Shown here piece after piece: positions 53,333-61,579 of a stretch of DNA of 64,000 nt. Position numbers and translations under genes: made by a program. The DNA is taken from contig JABSPZ010000011.1 in NCBI GenBank assembly GCA_013213785.1, positions 124,001 to 188,000 of the forward strand, read 5' to 3'. The notes under the pieces were generated by a model that was given only the letters and a program-made list of their open reading frames with translations, had not been told where the DNA came from and did not search any database. Source of the stretch: Henriciella sp. (GTDB lineage Bacteria; Pseudomonadota; Alphaproteobacteria; Caulobacterales; Hyphomonadaceae). Every line of letters begins with the position of its first letter. The stretch's first letter is position 1.

Positions 53333-53397
53333 ATGGGGTGACGAAAGCTACGAAGCACCCCATATCTGTTGCGGCGCGGCATCGCGCGTCGTTTTTT
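53333..53397 (+). promoter_or_regulatory. Hairpin and terminator-like leader of infA
   Basis: ATGGGGTG (53333-53340) pairs with CACCCCAT (53356-53363). CGGCGCG (53372-53378) then pairs with CGCGTCG (53385-53391) around a 6-base loop, and T6 follows at 53392-53397. This second hairpin has the exact form of a rho-independent terminator but lies only 11 bases before the infA ATG, immediately ahead of the GGAGACAGG ribosome binding site. It could terminate a short RNA or attenuate infA. Confidence 0.6.
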
Positions 53398-53408
53398 ATG
53401 GAGACAGG

Positions 53409-53627
53409 ATGTCAAAAGAAGAAATCATCGAGTTTAACGGCACGATCGTTGAACTTTTGCCAAACGCGACGTTTCGCGTGAAGCTTGAAAATGATCATGA
53501 GATCATTGGCTACACAGCCGGAAAAATGCGCAAGAACCGCATTCGTATCCTCACCGGGGATAAAGTTCTGGTCGAAATGACCCCATACGATCTGACCAAA
53601 GGCCGGATCACATATCGCTTCAAGTAG
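53409..53627 (+). CDS. infA: Translation initiation factor IF-1
   Basis: A 72-residue OB-fold protein that binds the ribosomal A site during initiation. It starts [20 protein letters not shown] and includes [39 protein letters not shown] and KGRITYRFK, all canonical. GGAGACAGG lies before the ATG. It heads an infA-thioesterase-maf series; infA-maf linkage is common in Alphaproteobacteria. A terminator-like hairpin sits just before its ribosome binding site. Confidence 0.98.
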   Translation: MSKEEIIEFNGTIVELLPNATFRVKLENDHEIIGYTAGKMRKNRIRILTGDKVLVEMTPYDLTKGRITYRFK

Positions 53628-53637
53628 GCCCTGAGCC

Positions 53638-54060
53638 TTGGCTGAAGCGCAGGTTCCAGAGGGATTCGAGCGGCATTTCCGCCGCTCTGGCCTAACTGAC
53701 CCTTGGGAGCCGCTCTACTCCAGACAATTCGAAGATCGATTTCAAATCGGCCTGGTGCTCGCCGAACCACACTGCAATTCTCGCGGTTTGGTCCATGGCG
53801 GACTGATTGCTGCGCTCTCAGACAATGCGATGGGGCTTTCGTGTGTTATGGCGCTGCGCAGCGCTGAACGCGATGTCGGCAAAGGGTTGGTAACCGTCTC
53901 CCTTGGGACCGATTATCTTGGAAGCGCTAAGCTGGGAGAATGGTTGGAGATCGATGCGGAGCCTGTGAAAACAGGTGGTTCCATCTGTTTCGCGCGCGCG
54001 ATCATCTCGGGGAATGGCAAGCCCGTCGCGATGGCCAACGCTACTTTCAAAATCCTATGA
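53638..54060 (+). CDS. PaaI-type hotdog thioesterase
   Basis: A 140-residue hotdog-fold acyl-CoA thioesterase. The family motif is CNSRGLVHGGLIAALSDNAMG, with the acid in the helix, and GKGLVTVSLGTDYLGSA and GGSICFARAIISGNGKPVAMAN complete the fold. The start is TTG at 53638, ten bases after infA, with no good ribosome binding site, so translation may be coupled to infA. The maf gene begins in its stop codon (ATGA). Substrate unknown; phenylacetyl or aromatic acyl-CoA is typical for the group. Confidence 0.88.
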   Translation: MAEAQVPEGFERHFRRSGLTDPWEPLYSRQFEDRFQIGLVLAEPHCNSRGLVHGGLIAALSDNAMGLSCVMALRSAERDVGKGLVTVSLGTDYLGSAKLGEWLEIDAEPVKTGGSICFARAIISGNGKPVAMANATFKIL

Positions 54061-54623
54061 CAAAACTCGTCCTCGCAAGCGCTAGTCCGCGGCGACAGCA
54101 ACTGTTGGCTCAGATCAAGGTCACGCCTGACAGTATTCAACCCGCCGACATTGATGAAACGCCCCTCGCGAGAGAGGGGCCGAGGGTCTATGCAGAGCGG
54201 CTGGGCGTTGAGAAAGCCGCCGCGGTTCATCAAGCGGGACAGTACACGATCGCCGGTGACACCGTCGTGGCGCTGGGGCGACGTATCCTCCCTAAAGCAG
54301 AGACCGATGAAGAGGTTCGCGACTGCCTGACTCTGATTTCCGGGCGCGCACATCATGTGAAGACGTCTGTCTGTGTGATGGGACCGGCCGGCGAAATGGC
54401 GAAACGCCTAAGCAACACACGGGTTGTCGTTAAGCGCCTGAGCAGCGCTGAGATAGACGCTTATATCGAAAGCGGCGAAGGCATCGGGAAAGCGGGGGGC
54501 TACGCCATACAGGGCCTGTTTGGTGCGTACATCCGACAAATTAGCGGCAGCTATACCGGGGTGATGGGCTTACCTGTGTACGAAACAGCGCAATTGCTCA
54601 ATGGGCTTGGCTATCGATTGTAA
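54057..54623 (+). CDS. maf: Maf family nucleotide pyrophosphatase
   Basis: A 188-residue Maf/HAM1-type nucleoside triphosphate pyrophosphatase, beginning MTKLVLASASPRRQQLLAQI and including GDTVVALGRRILPKAETDEE, GGYAIQGLFGAYIRQISGSY. It hydrolyses modified or dTTP/UTP-like nucleotides and can affect septum formation. The ATG at 54057 overlaps the thioesterase stop by four bases. The upstream part of the open frame is thioesterase sequence in another frame. Converges on a secreted protein gene with a 13-base overlap. Confidence 0.94.
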   Translation: MTKLVLASASPRRQQLLAQIKVTPDSIQPADIDETPLAREGPRVYAERLGVEKAAAVHQAGQYTIAGDTVVALGRRILPKAETDEEVRDCLTLISGRAHHVKTSVCVMGPAGEMAKRLSNTRVVVKRLSSAEIDAYIESGEGIGKAGGYAIQGLFGAYIRQISGSYTGVMGLPVYETAQLLNGLGYRL

Positions 54624-55477
54624 AAGTCGAACTCGATTTCATACTGAAGGTGGCCTTCGCCCATCGATAGATCATAGTCGCCAAAACCATATACATAGTC
54701 GAAGCGAATAGACTGCGACGGAAGGTCAGCGGAGTCCCGTCGCCGAATCGCGTTGCGGAATTCTAGGATTTGCGTGGGGGCGCCGAACAAGTCGGCAACC
54801 GTATTCGCATTGCCGATGGATCGAATGAAATTGCCATTGCGAGCATTCGCGCCGAACGACATGCCGTCATCTGTCCCGTTGCGGGTTACACCGTAACGGA
54901 ACTCCACATCATTCAAAAGATTGGTCGAGTTGAATTGATCCGTATTACCGATCAGCCTTGCCTCGGCGGTCAAAAAGAAATCTGTTCTCGATGAGAGATA
55001 AAAACTCCGTTGCGCGGATGTGTCTGCGGCGACGAGGTCGGTTGTCATCGTGAGTTCAAACGGATCTAGACTATCGCTCGCATCCAAGAAACCGCTACCG
55101 TTGGTGTCTACCGGGAGGCGGTCCGGCGTCCCGTCTCCATCTGTATCAATGCCTAAGATAACGCTTTGATCCTGCAGCGGAACGGAGTGAAAGCCTTCGG
55201 TACGGGTTCCTGTGATAACGGGATTTACCGCGCCCGCGCCCTGAAAAGGGTTCCCGGTCCATGGGATCATGCGCCCGCCAACGGGCACGGTGCCGCCTGT
55301 GGCGAAGATATAATTGTCGTAAACATCAAACGTGAAGCCATCATGGACGACGACACAGCCATAGACTCGGCAGTAAAAATCAGAGTCCAGCCAAGAGGCC
55401 TGGGCGACCGGTTGCCATGAAAGCACCGCGCCGCCCAAGGCGAGAAATTTTAGGCTATTCAAGCGCCGTTTCTGCAT
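54611..55477 (-). CDS. Secreted protein with calcium-binding-type Asp-rich motifs
   Basis: A 288-residue exported protein: MQKRRLNSLKFLALGGAVLS and QPVAQA form a signal peptide. IDTDGDGTPDRLPVDTNGSG and LDASDSLDPF are thrombospondin type-3 or EF-hand-like calcium loops. The C-terminal 140 residues are rich in FRYGVTRNGTDDGMSF-like beta sequence and end EIEFDFYNR. Unrecognised family. It begins 23 bases inside the end of a PapD-like chaperone gene, so the chaperone most likely folds this protein. GGAAG stands seven bases before the ATG at 55477; 55480 is the alternative. Confidence 0.75.
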   Translation of the reverse strand: MQKRRLNSLKFLALGGAVLSWQPVAQASWLDSDFYCRVYGCVVVHDGFTFDVYDNYIFATGGTVPVGGRMIPWTGNPFQGAGAVNPVITGTRTEGFHSVPLQDQSVILGIDTDGDGTPDRLPVDTNGSGFLDASDSLDPFELTMTTDLVAADTSAQRSFYLSSRTDFFLTAEARLIGNTDQFNSTNLLNDVEFRYGVTRNGTDDGMSFGANARNGNFIRSIGNANTVADLFGAPTQILEFRNAIRRRDSADLPSQSIRFDYVYGFGDYDLSMGEGHLQYEIEFDFYNR

Positions 55478-56324
55478 CATCGCTTCCACCAGTTGGCAGC
55501 GCGGTTTGTTCAAAAGACAGATCAGACGTGAAAGGTTCAAGCATCACAGAACCGCCGGAGGATTGCGGCGCGAAAATGTTCTCAAGTGTCACTTTGACCT
55601 GCGGGTTCTCCGGTAAAGCGCCTGCGATGGGCAGCTTGTACTTGCGGCTGCCTTCATGAAGGACGACGAGATTGCTGATAGATTCGCTGATCGTCTCGCC
55701 AGAATCGCCGGTGATCTCAATGTCACCGCGAAGGCGCGCGTGGGCATTGCCGGAATTCTCGAGATCAAAAACAACCGCTGTTTCGCCCTCGGCGGACTTT
55801 GTCATAGTGGCGGTGGTAATTTCAGGGGCGCTTTCCGCATCTCCCATGGTGAGATAAAACAGGCTTGCAATCTGGTACTTCTTCCAGACGCCAGACTGTC
55901 CTGAGCGTTCCTCTGGCAGCAGCGTCGATGCGATAAGGGCGAACCGATAATCGCCTTCACGGTCAATGCGGATCGGCGCCGCCATATCGACAACGACTTG
56001 CTCTGTTTCACCGGGGTTCAACGTCACAAAGGCCGGGCTAAACCGGACCCAGTCAGCCGCAGAGACATTGCTATCTCCGGGAGGAGCCAAACTGATCTGG
56101 CCATCCTCATCTAGGCTCCAGTCTGCGAGACCAAGCGTCAGAGAAATGGTTTGTTCCTGGTGCACGTTGCCCAGATTAATAACTTGGCGTTGCCGGTCAC
56201 CGGGTTGAACAGCCATCTCCACGGTCGTCGGCTGCAAACCGATGCCGAAAGGAGCTGCAGGAGCAGCGATTGCTGCCATTGAAATTGCTACAAGACTCGC
56301 TCGTAGCGCCGTGGTTAAGCGCAT
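55455..56324 (-). CDS. PapD-like periplasmic pilus-assembly chaperone
   Basis: A 289-residue protein with signal peptide MRLTTALRASLVAISMAAIA and two immunoglobulin-like domains. The first has FGIGLQPTTVEMAVQPGDRQ, WVRFSPAFVTLNPGETEQVV and DREGDYRFALIASTLL, the archaic fimbrial chaperone pattern. The second includes VVFDLENSGNAHARLRGDIE and YKLPIAGALPENPQVKVTLE. An acidic C-terminal tail ends it. It overlaps the downstream secreted protein gene by 23 bases. No usher or pilin is nearby, which is unusual for this family. Confidence 0.85.
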   Translation of the reverse strand: MRLTTALRASLVAISMAAIAAPAAPFGIGLQPTTVEMAVQPGDRQRQVINLGNVHQEQTISLTLGLADWSLDEDGQISLAPPGDSNVSAADWVRFSPAFVTLNPGETEQVVVDMAAPIRIDREGDYRFALIASTLLPEERSGQSGVWKKYQIASLFYLTMGDAESAPEITTATMTKSAEGETAVVFDLENSGNAHARLRGDIEITGDSGETISESISNLVVLHEGSRKYKLPIAGALPENPQVKVTLENIFAPQSSGGSVMLEPFTSDLSFEQTALPTGGSDDAETALE

Positions 56325-56442
56325 ATAATACCCCTGATTTTAAAGCTCTTATTGACGCCAAATTAGGACAATAGGGTTACTGGAACCTTTCTAACCGCAA
56401 CTGCGTCTTGTCGGGCGTTTGAGCGTCGGGTAACGCGATCTC

Positions 56443-57138
56443 ATGAAACTTCCAGGTCACAAGAAGCGCAAACACGTTGCTGCCGATATCAATTCGCGGT
56501 CAGGGCGCCTGCGCGCCGAACGTGAAATGACGATATCCGATCATGGTTTCTTGCGTGAGAGCTTTCAGAATCTGCACAAGATCAGTGACGAGATGTGGCG
56601 GGCCAACCAGCCAAACCCAAGGCAAGTGGCGGAGCATGCACGCCTCAGAGGGATCAACACGATCATAAACCTGCGCGGGCCGAGTACGCGTGGATACTAT
56701 CTGCTCGAGAAAGAAGCGTGCGAACGGAATGGGATCGAACTGATCGATTTTCAGGTCTACTCGCGCGACACCCCGACCGTGGAGAAAGTCCTCGAGGCCA
56801 AGGATCTGTTTGAGCGCATAAGGTACCCTGCGCTTATGCACTGCAAATCCGGCGCAGACCGAGCGGGATTGATGAGCGTGCTGTATATGATTTTCCGCCA
56901 GCAGGAACCGGTACGCGTTGCCGTTCGGCATCTGTCGAAAAAGTATCTGCACATGCGCGAAGGAAAAACGGGCTTGCTCGACGCTTTTTTTGAAACCTAT
57001 CTCGACGCCGAAGCGGAGACCGGGGTTGCCTTCGAGGACTGGTTGAAAAACGAATATGACCGCGTTCAGGTGAAAGCGGACTTCCTGAAATCCGGCAAAG
57101 CGAAACTCGGACTCGATCGGTTGCTGCGAAGAGAATAG
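56443..57138 (+). CDS. Dual-specificity/tyrosine phosphatase family protein
   Basis: A 231-residue cytoplasmic protein with the Cys-x5-Arg loop at Cys134-Arg140 in HCKSGADRAGLM. WRANQPNPRQVAEHARLRG and GINTIINLRGP are the typical beginnings of such folds. The nucleophile and Arg are intact, so it should dephosphorylate phosphotyrosine, phosphoserine or a lipid. The basic N terminus (PGHKKRKHVAAD) may favour membranes or DNA. Starts 118 bases from the divergent chaperone gene. Substrate unknown. Confidence 0.9.
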   Translation: MKLPGHKKRKHVAADINSRSGRLRAEREMTISDHGFLRESFQNLHKISDEMWRANQPNPRQVAEHARLRGINTIINLRGPSTRGYYLLEKEACERNGIELIDFQVYSRDTPTVEKVLEAKDLFERIRYPALMHCKSGADRAGLMSVLYMIFRQQEPVRVAVRHLSKKYLHMREGKTGLLDAFFETYLDAEAETGVAFEDWLKNEYDRVQVKADFLKSGKAKLGLDRLLRRE

Positions 57139-57176
57139 GTGCATTTCCTCTGGCCTTGGATCGGAAATCGTGGAAC

Positions 57177-57191
57177 GTTAACCAATCGTGA
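57177..57191. promoter_or_regulatory. CtrA-half-site-like motif before the small lipoprotein gene
   Basis: GTTAACCAATCGTGA lies 25 bases upstream of the lipoprotein ATG and resembles 40701-40715 at 13 of 15 positions. It could be a shared regulator site. Confidence 0.25.
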
Positions 57192-57215
57192 GCCAGTGAG
57201 GAAAGGGGATCACCA

Positions 57216-57533
57216 ATGAAAAAAGTTATCTTTGCATCGATGTTTGCTTTAGGTCTGGCGGCATGCGGTGGCGCAGGCGGAGGCGCAAAAGCTGCGCTTG
57301 TTAAATCGTGTCTAGACGATGGCAGCACCGATGAGAAAACCTGCAGCTGCATGGCTGACAAAGCCGTGGACGAGCTCGATCCAAAACTCGTGAATATCCT
57401 CGTTGAAGCGACTAAAGCTGAGGACGAAGATGCCTTTATGATGTCAAAAATGGGCGAACTTTCGCCAGAAGAAATGACATCATTCATGACAGTTATGATG
57501 GGTGCCGCCACTGAGTGCGGCATGGAAATGTAA
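57216..57533 (+). CDS. Small cysteine-rich lipoprotein of unknown function
   Basis: A 105-residue protein with a lipobox (GLAAC) after MKKVIFASMFAL. Beyond a glycine linker lie four further cysteines: KSCLDDGST, EKTCSCMADK and ECGMEM. The spacing Cys-x10-Cys-x-Cys suggests disulphides. Helices rich in Glu and Met (MMSKMGELSPEEMTSFMTVM) follow. Unrecognised. GGAAAGG precedes the ATG and a terminator follows, so it is a monocistronic transcript. Confidence 0.8.
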   Translation: MKKVIFASMFALGLAACGGAGGGAKAALVKSCLDDGSTDEKTCSCMADKAVDELDPKLVNILVEATKAEDEDAFMMSKMGELSPEEMTSFMTVMMGAATECGMEM

Positions 57534-57561
57534 CGACTTAAGCAGAATGAGTGTAGAACAT

Positions 57562-57600
57562 CCCGGACCTGATAGAATTCAGCTGTCCGGGTTTGTCTTT
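57562..57600 (+). terminator. Rho-independent terminator after the lipoprotein gene
   Basis: CCCGGAC (57562-57568) pairs with GTCCGGG (57585-57591), with an inner CTGA/TCAG extension, followed by TTTGTCTTT. Confidence 0.8.
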
Positions 57601-57618
57601 GTGTAGAAAGAGGATGCC

Positions 57619-57906
57619 ATGAAGTTCTTTATTATCAACAGCTTCCGCCTTATGGTTTATGTAGCTTATCTGGCCACGATCGTGATCGGCCTATTGCTCG
57701 CCTATTACAATGCTGTGCCCCAGAAAGGGGTGATGATCACCGACCTGATCGGGGTCGAAGGGACAATGGCGCAGGTCTTGTCCTTCGTCGCACTTTCGGT
57801 TGGGAGTTGGATCATTGCCAGCGTCGTCGCGGGTTTGATCGTCACAATCCTGGATATTCGCGACGATATCAATGATCGCCTGCCAGATGCCCGGCGCGAC
57901 GACTAA
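57619..57906 (+). CDS. Small two-helix membrane protein of unknown function
   Basis: A 95-residue protein with hydrophobic segments at about 8-30 (LMVYVAYLATIVIGLLLAYY) and 52-78 (VLSFVALSVGSWIIASVVAG). The acidic, aspartate-rich tail DIRDDINDRLPDARRDD faces the cytoplasm if the N terminus does. Not recognised. AGAGGA lies before the ATG. Three more small genes follow in the same direction with gaps of 22, six bases, so this may be an operon. Confidence 0.75.
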   Translation: MKFFIINSFRLMVYVAYLATIVIGLLLAYYNAVPQKGVMITDLIGVEGTMAQVLSFVALSVGSWIIASVVAGLIVTILDIRDDINDRLPDARRDD

Positions 57907-57928
57907 TCTCTAAAATTGGGGAAGTCAT

Positions 57929-58315
57929 ATGAGCGCACTACAAGTTGCCAGCGTCTACATTGCGATCAACATTCTGTTGCTTGTATGGCTTGCCTTTCGC
58001 GTCGTCTCGCGGCGCTTTCGCGGTAAAATTTCAATGGGCGATGGCGGGTCTGAAGATCTCGCCAAAGCTATCCGTGTTCATGGCAATGCTTCTGAGTATA
58101 CGCCAGCGATGCTAATTGGGCTTCTGGCGCTCGCCTTTTTACAAGGCCCGATTTGGATCATTCACGCGCTTGGGATCGGATTTACGGTCGGGCGAGTGTC
58201 ACATGCCATTGGGATGGGCAGTGGGCCGCTCATCCTGCGGCAGCTCGGGATGGTGTTGACCTGGACAGCCATGGTCATTCTGTCGCTTGCCTTACTCTAC
58301 ATGGTGTTTAGCTAA
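57929..58315 (+). CDS. MAPEG family membrane protein
   Basis: A 128-residue four-helix protein of the MAPEG fold (membrane-associated proteins in eicosanoid and glutathione metabolism). The family motif is AIRVHGNASEYTPAMLIGLL, where the Glu and His/Asn contact glutathione in animal members, and GRVSHAIGMGSGPLILRQLG matches the third helix. Bacterial members are poorly known but may detoxify lipids. GGGGAAG lies before the ATG. Likely co-transcribed with the adjacent membrane genes. Confidence 0.87.
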   Translation: MSALQVASVYIAINILLLVWLAFRVVSRRFRGKISMGDGGSEDLAKAIRVHGNASEYTPAMLIGLLALAFLQGPIWIIHALGIGFTVGRVSHAIGMGSGPLILRQLGMVLTWTAMVILSLALLYMVFS

Positions 58316-58321
58316 GCCTGC

Positions 58322-59140
58322 ATGGCTGAACAGACTTCAATCTCTCAAATCGCGAATAAAAGTCTCGAATACGCATGGAGGCTCACGCTGCCATCGCTTC
58401 CATACGCTTTGCTTTTTACGGCAGCGCTCGGAGGTTTGATCTGGGCCGCGAACGTTCTTCCAGATGGCGGTATGGGATTTGTTGTTTTTAGCGCGCTGAC
58501 ATTTGCGACGCTGTTCGCCCACAGCCTTTATTCTGTTTCCATGTACCATGCTGTGCTGCCCGCGAGTTCAGGAAAATTCCGCGCAGCTTGGAAGCTGAGC
58601 TTAGCCTGGATCCTTATCATCGTGATTGCGGCTATTGCGGCCAGTATGATTACCTTGTTCTTCGCGCTGATCGGCGCAAGCCTCGGCGTCGGCTCCAGTG
58701 ATGATGTTGAGAATATTTCCGATATGACGGCTCAAATGCGGGAGGGAGGCACGTTCTGGCCACTCTTCGCGCTGTTTCTAGCGACGCTCTTGGGGATATT
58801 TTGGTTTGCCGTCCGGATCATGACGTTTGCGGCTGCTACGGCGAGCCGCGGGAGTGTTCATGTCTTACGCACATGGTACTGGACGAAAGGACATTTCCGC
58901 ACGCTTGCCCCGCTGATGCTTTTGTTCGTTGCGGTTCCGGTCATCGCTCTGACTTATCTTGGAACCGTGCTCAGCACCGCCTTGATCGGAACGCCGACGA
59001 CGCCTGTCTTCGCAGGCGTGTCGAGCGCGCTCGTCATGCTCATACTTCTTCCAAGCGCCTGGTTAGGGCATGGCTTTGCTGCCGCTGTGTTTGAGCTCAT
59101 CGCGCCTGATGATGATCAGACTACTACGCCAGCGTCGTAG
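58322..59140 (+). CDS. Polytopic membrane protein of unknown function
   Basis: A 272-residue protein with six or so hydrophobic stretches, at about 25-45, 52-72, 90-120, 145-175, 195-225 and 232-255. An Asp-rich segment SDDVENISDMTAQMREGG sits in one loop. Unrecognised; the layout recalls DUF-type glycerophosphoryl or channel-like proteins but no firm motif is visible. Begins six bases after the MAPEG gene. Its end overlaps the convergent CoA-transferase gene by 25 bases. Confidence 0.75.
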   Translation: MAEQTSISQIANKSLEYAWRLTLPSLPYALLFTAALGGLIWAANVLPDGGMGFVVFSALTFATLFAHSLYSVSMYHAVLPASSGKFRAAWKLSLAWILIIVIAAIAASMITLFFALIGASLGVGSSDDVENISDMTAQMREGGTFWPLFALFLATLLGIFWFAVRIMTFAAATASRGSVHVLRTWYWTKGHFRTLAPLMLLFVAVPVIALTYLGTVLSTALIGTPTTPVFAGVSSALVMLILLPSAWLGHGFAAAVFELIAPDDDQTTTPAS

Positions 59141-60315
59141 AGCGCTTTGATTTTTTCTTCGTCATAACCGATTGCAGCCAACACATCTCTGGAGTGCTGT
59201 CCCATGCGTGGCGAAGCGCCTTTCGGACCATCATCGGTGCCAGGGAAACGAATGGGAGAGGCGGGCGAGGCGAAGCTTGAGCCATCGCCGCTTGCGCTTG
59301 GGACTTGGGTGATTCCACCCGCAGCCTTCACTTGAGGGTCCTTGGCAACCTCGGCCAGGGTTTGCACTGGCGCCCAGGCGATAGCCTCATCATCGAGCCG
59401 CTTTGCGATCTCTTCCTTGGTGTATTTTCCGAACTCTTCATCCATCACCGTGACGAGTTCTGCAGCATTGGCGCGGCGCGATTTACCGGTTGTGTAGCGA
59501 TCATCTTCGATCAGGTCTGGTCGATCCATAACCCGGCACAACGGCGCCCAGTCCACATTACCCTGACGAGATACGATGCAGATCCAACTATCATCCTTGG
59601 TCTTGAAGAAGTTCATCAGCGGCTGGATTTGCTCATGCCGCGATTTTGTCGAGCCAATCCGGCCGAAAAAGAGTTGGATGGCGAAATCTGAGCCTAGTGC
59701 AAACAAAGCGGCGCGGAGGAGGGAGGCTTCCACGAGCTGTCCCTCGCCGGTGCGCTGCGCCTTTACGAGCGCCGCGCAGATGCCTGCCGCGGCAGCCATG
59801 CTGGTTGTATGATCGCCGAACGCTGTGCGCAGGGCGAATGGGTCTTGTCCTTTGGGGACCGTCAACTGCCCGACACCGGCCCTTGACCAGAAAGAGGCAA
59901 CGTCAAATCCGGGCTTGTCCGCATCTGGACCTTCGAGGCCATACCCCGTGAGCGTGCAGTAAACGAGTTTGGGATTAATCGCGTGAAGACTCGCATAGTC
60001 CAAGCCAGATCGGCTCAATCCGCCGGGGCGAACATTCGTGAGAAATACGTCTGCGTCGGAAGCCAGTTCCCGTAAAATCTTCTGCCCATCTTCGGTGCGC
60101 GTATCGAGGACGATCGACTTTTTTCCGCGATTATCGAAATCGAAGACCGGGTTGTCTTGGAGATCTGTTCCAATCGTACTGAAAAAATTGCGGATCGGAT
60201 CGCCGCCTGGAGGCTCGATCTTGATCACTTCAGCGCCCCAATCACTCAGGATTCCACCTGCGCCGGGAGCCGCCATATAGGTGGCGTGCTCGATCACTTT
60301 GATTCCGTCCAACAT
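59116..60315 (-). CDS. CaiB/BaiF family CoA transferase
   Basis: Class III CoA transferase of 399 residues, moving CoA between carboxylic acids. The start MLDGIKVIEHATYMAAPGAG and SDWGAEVIKIEPPGGDPIRN are characteristic. The catalytic Asp is in LRTAFGDHTTSMAAAAGICA. LRELASDADVFLTNVRPGGL and GYGLEGPDADKPGFDVASFW are other landmarks. It could act in fatty acid, carnitine or alpha-methylacyl-CoA metabolism; related genes (2-methylacyl racemase) share the fold. No partner genes are adjacent. Confidence 0.94.
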   Translation of the reverse strand: MLDGIKVIEHATYMAAPGAGGILSDWGAEVIKIEPPGGDPIRNFFSTIGTDLQDNPVFDFDNRGKKSIVLDTRTEDGQKILRELASDADVFLTNVRPGGLSRSGLDYASLHAINPKLVYCTLTGYGLEGPDADKPGFDVASFWSRAGVGQLTVPKGQDPFALRTAFGDHTTSMAAAAGICAALVKAQRTGEGQLVEASLLRAALFALGSDFAIQLFFGRIGSTKSRHEQIQPLMNFFKTKDDSWICIVSRQGNVDWAPLCRVMDRPDLIEDDRYTTGKSRRANAAELVTVMDEEFGKYTKEEIAKRLDDEAIAWAPVQTLAEVAKDPQVKAAGGITQVPSASGDGSSFASPASPIRFPGTDDGPKGASPRMGQHSRDVLAAIGYDEEKIKALYDAGVVV

Positions 60316-60430
60316 GGCTGTGCCTATCTCCCTTTGCGACGCGAGGTTTCGCGGTTTGGTAAACCGGGCGTTAACCCACTCCGTTCATTTATTCACAAAT
60401 AAGAATCGGTGACAGGGATACCGCCGCGAT

Positions 60431-61579
60431 ATGACTGTACAAACCATGCGTCCGGAGTTGAGCGAAAACGATATTATTCGTTTGATGAAAGGCGAGTCTT
60501 CGGAAGAGCGCGCGACTGTTGCGCACCGTCTTTGCCGCCGGATCGCCACAGACGTGCTTACAGAAGACGAACGGCTCTTTGCGGAAGAGATTATCCAGGT
60601 TCTGGCTCAGGATACGGCTGAGCTCGTACGTCGCACGCTATCTGTAACGCTCCGAAATTCGCCGCGCCTGCCGCACAAGGTCGCTACGCAACTGGCTCAA
60701 GATGTTGAATCAGTCGCAATCCCCGTCTTAGAAAACTCGCCTGTCTTCAATGATGAAGAGCTGATCGAGCTTGTGCTGTCTGTGACGGCCGCAAAGCAGG
60801 CCGCGATTGCTGGGCGGGAAAAGGTCTCCAGCACTTTGGCTGAGGTCATTTGTGAGCATGCGGACGAGATCGCCGTCGAGACGATTTCCGGAAATGCTGG
60901 TGCTGAAATGAGTGATCGTGCGTTTGAACACAGCATTGAACGCTTCCCAGCGAACGAAAACATGCATGAGAATCTGGTCATGCGGGACCATATTCCGGTC
61001 CATATCGCTGAGAAAATGGTCTCTCTCGTTTCCGGCCAAGTGTTCGATATGCTGATCAACCGTCATGAGCTGCCGGCTCAGATGGCGATTGATCTGGCCG
61101 CAGGTGCGCGTGAACGTGCCACGATTGATCTGGTCGAACAGGCTGATCGCACAAATGATATGTCGCGCTTCGTCTCCCAGTTGAACCTGAATGGACGACT
61201 GACGCACTCATTGATCATGCGCGCGCTTTGCGTTGGTCACATGCACTTCGTGGAGCATGCATTGGCCGAACTTTCCGGTGTGCCGCATTCACGCGCATGG
61301 CTCATGATTCACGATGCCGGACCGCTCGGCTTGCAGGCGATCTTTGATCGCGCCGGAATGCACCGAAAACTACTCCCGGCATTCCGCGCAGCTGTTTCTG
61401 TATTCCATGAGCTTGAGCTTGATGGCGGCACCAATGATAAAGCACGCTTCCGCATGCGTATGATTGAACGCGTGCTCACGCAGTTCCAAGCCATCCCCAA
61501 AGAGGATCTCGATTATCTTCTCGAGAAGCTAGATGCGTATGCTGAGCAGGCGAAACGCCGCGAGGAAACAGCTGCTTAA
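60431..61579 (+). CDS. DUF2336 domain protein
   Basis: A 382-residue cytoplasmic protein. Its central helical-repeat region (about 50-320) includes ETLLRR-type motifs such as LAQDTAELVRRTLSVTLRNS, VAIPVLENSPVFNDEELIEL and HIPVHIAEKMVSLVSGQVFD, the DUF2336 signature. The family is nearly confined to Alphaproteobacteria and often accompanies signalling or stress genes, but has no assigned function. The C-terminal LDYLLEKLDAYAEQAKRREE is a coiled coil. It ends four bases into the convergent degenerate EAL gene. Confidence 0.88.
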   Translation: MTVQTMRPELSENDIIRLMKGESSEERATVAHRLCRRIATDVLTEDERLFAEEIIQVLAQDTAELVRRTLSVTLRNSPRLPHKVATQLAQDVESVAIPVLENSPVFNDEELIELVLSVTAAKQAAIAGREKVSSTLAEVICEHADEIAVETISGNAGAEMSDRAFEHSIERFPANENMHENLVMRDHIPVHIAEKMVSLVSGQVFDMLINRHELPAQMAIDLAAGARERATIDLVEQADRTNDMSRFVSQLNLNGRLTHSLIMRALCVGHMHFVEHALAELSGVPHSRAWLMIHDAGPLGLQAIFDRAGMHRKLLPAFRAAVSVFHELELDGGTNDKARFRMRMIERVLTQFQAIPKEDLDYLLEKLDAYAEQAKRREETAA

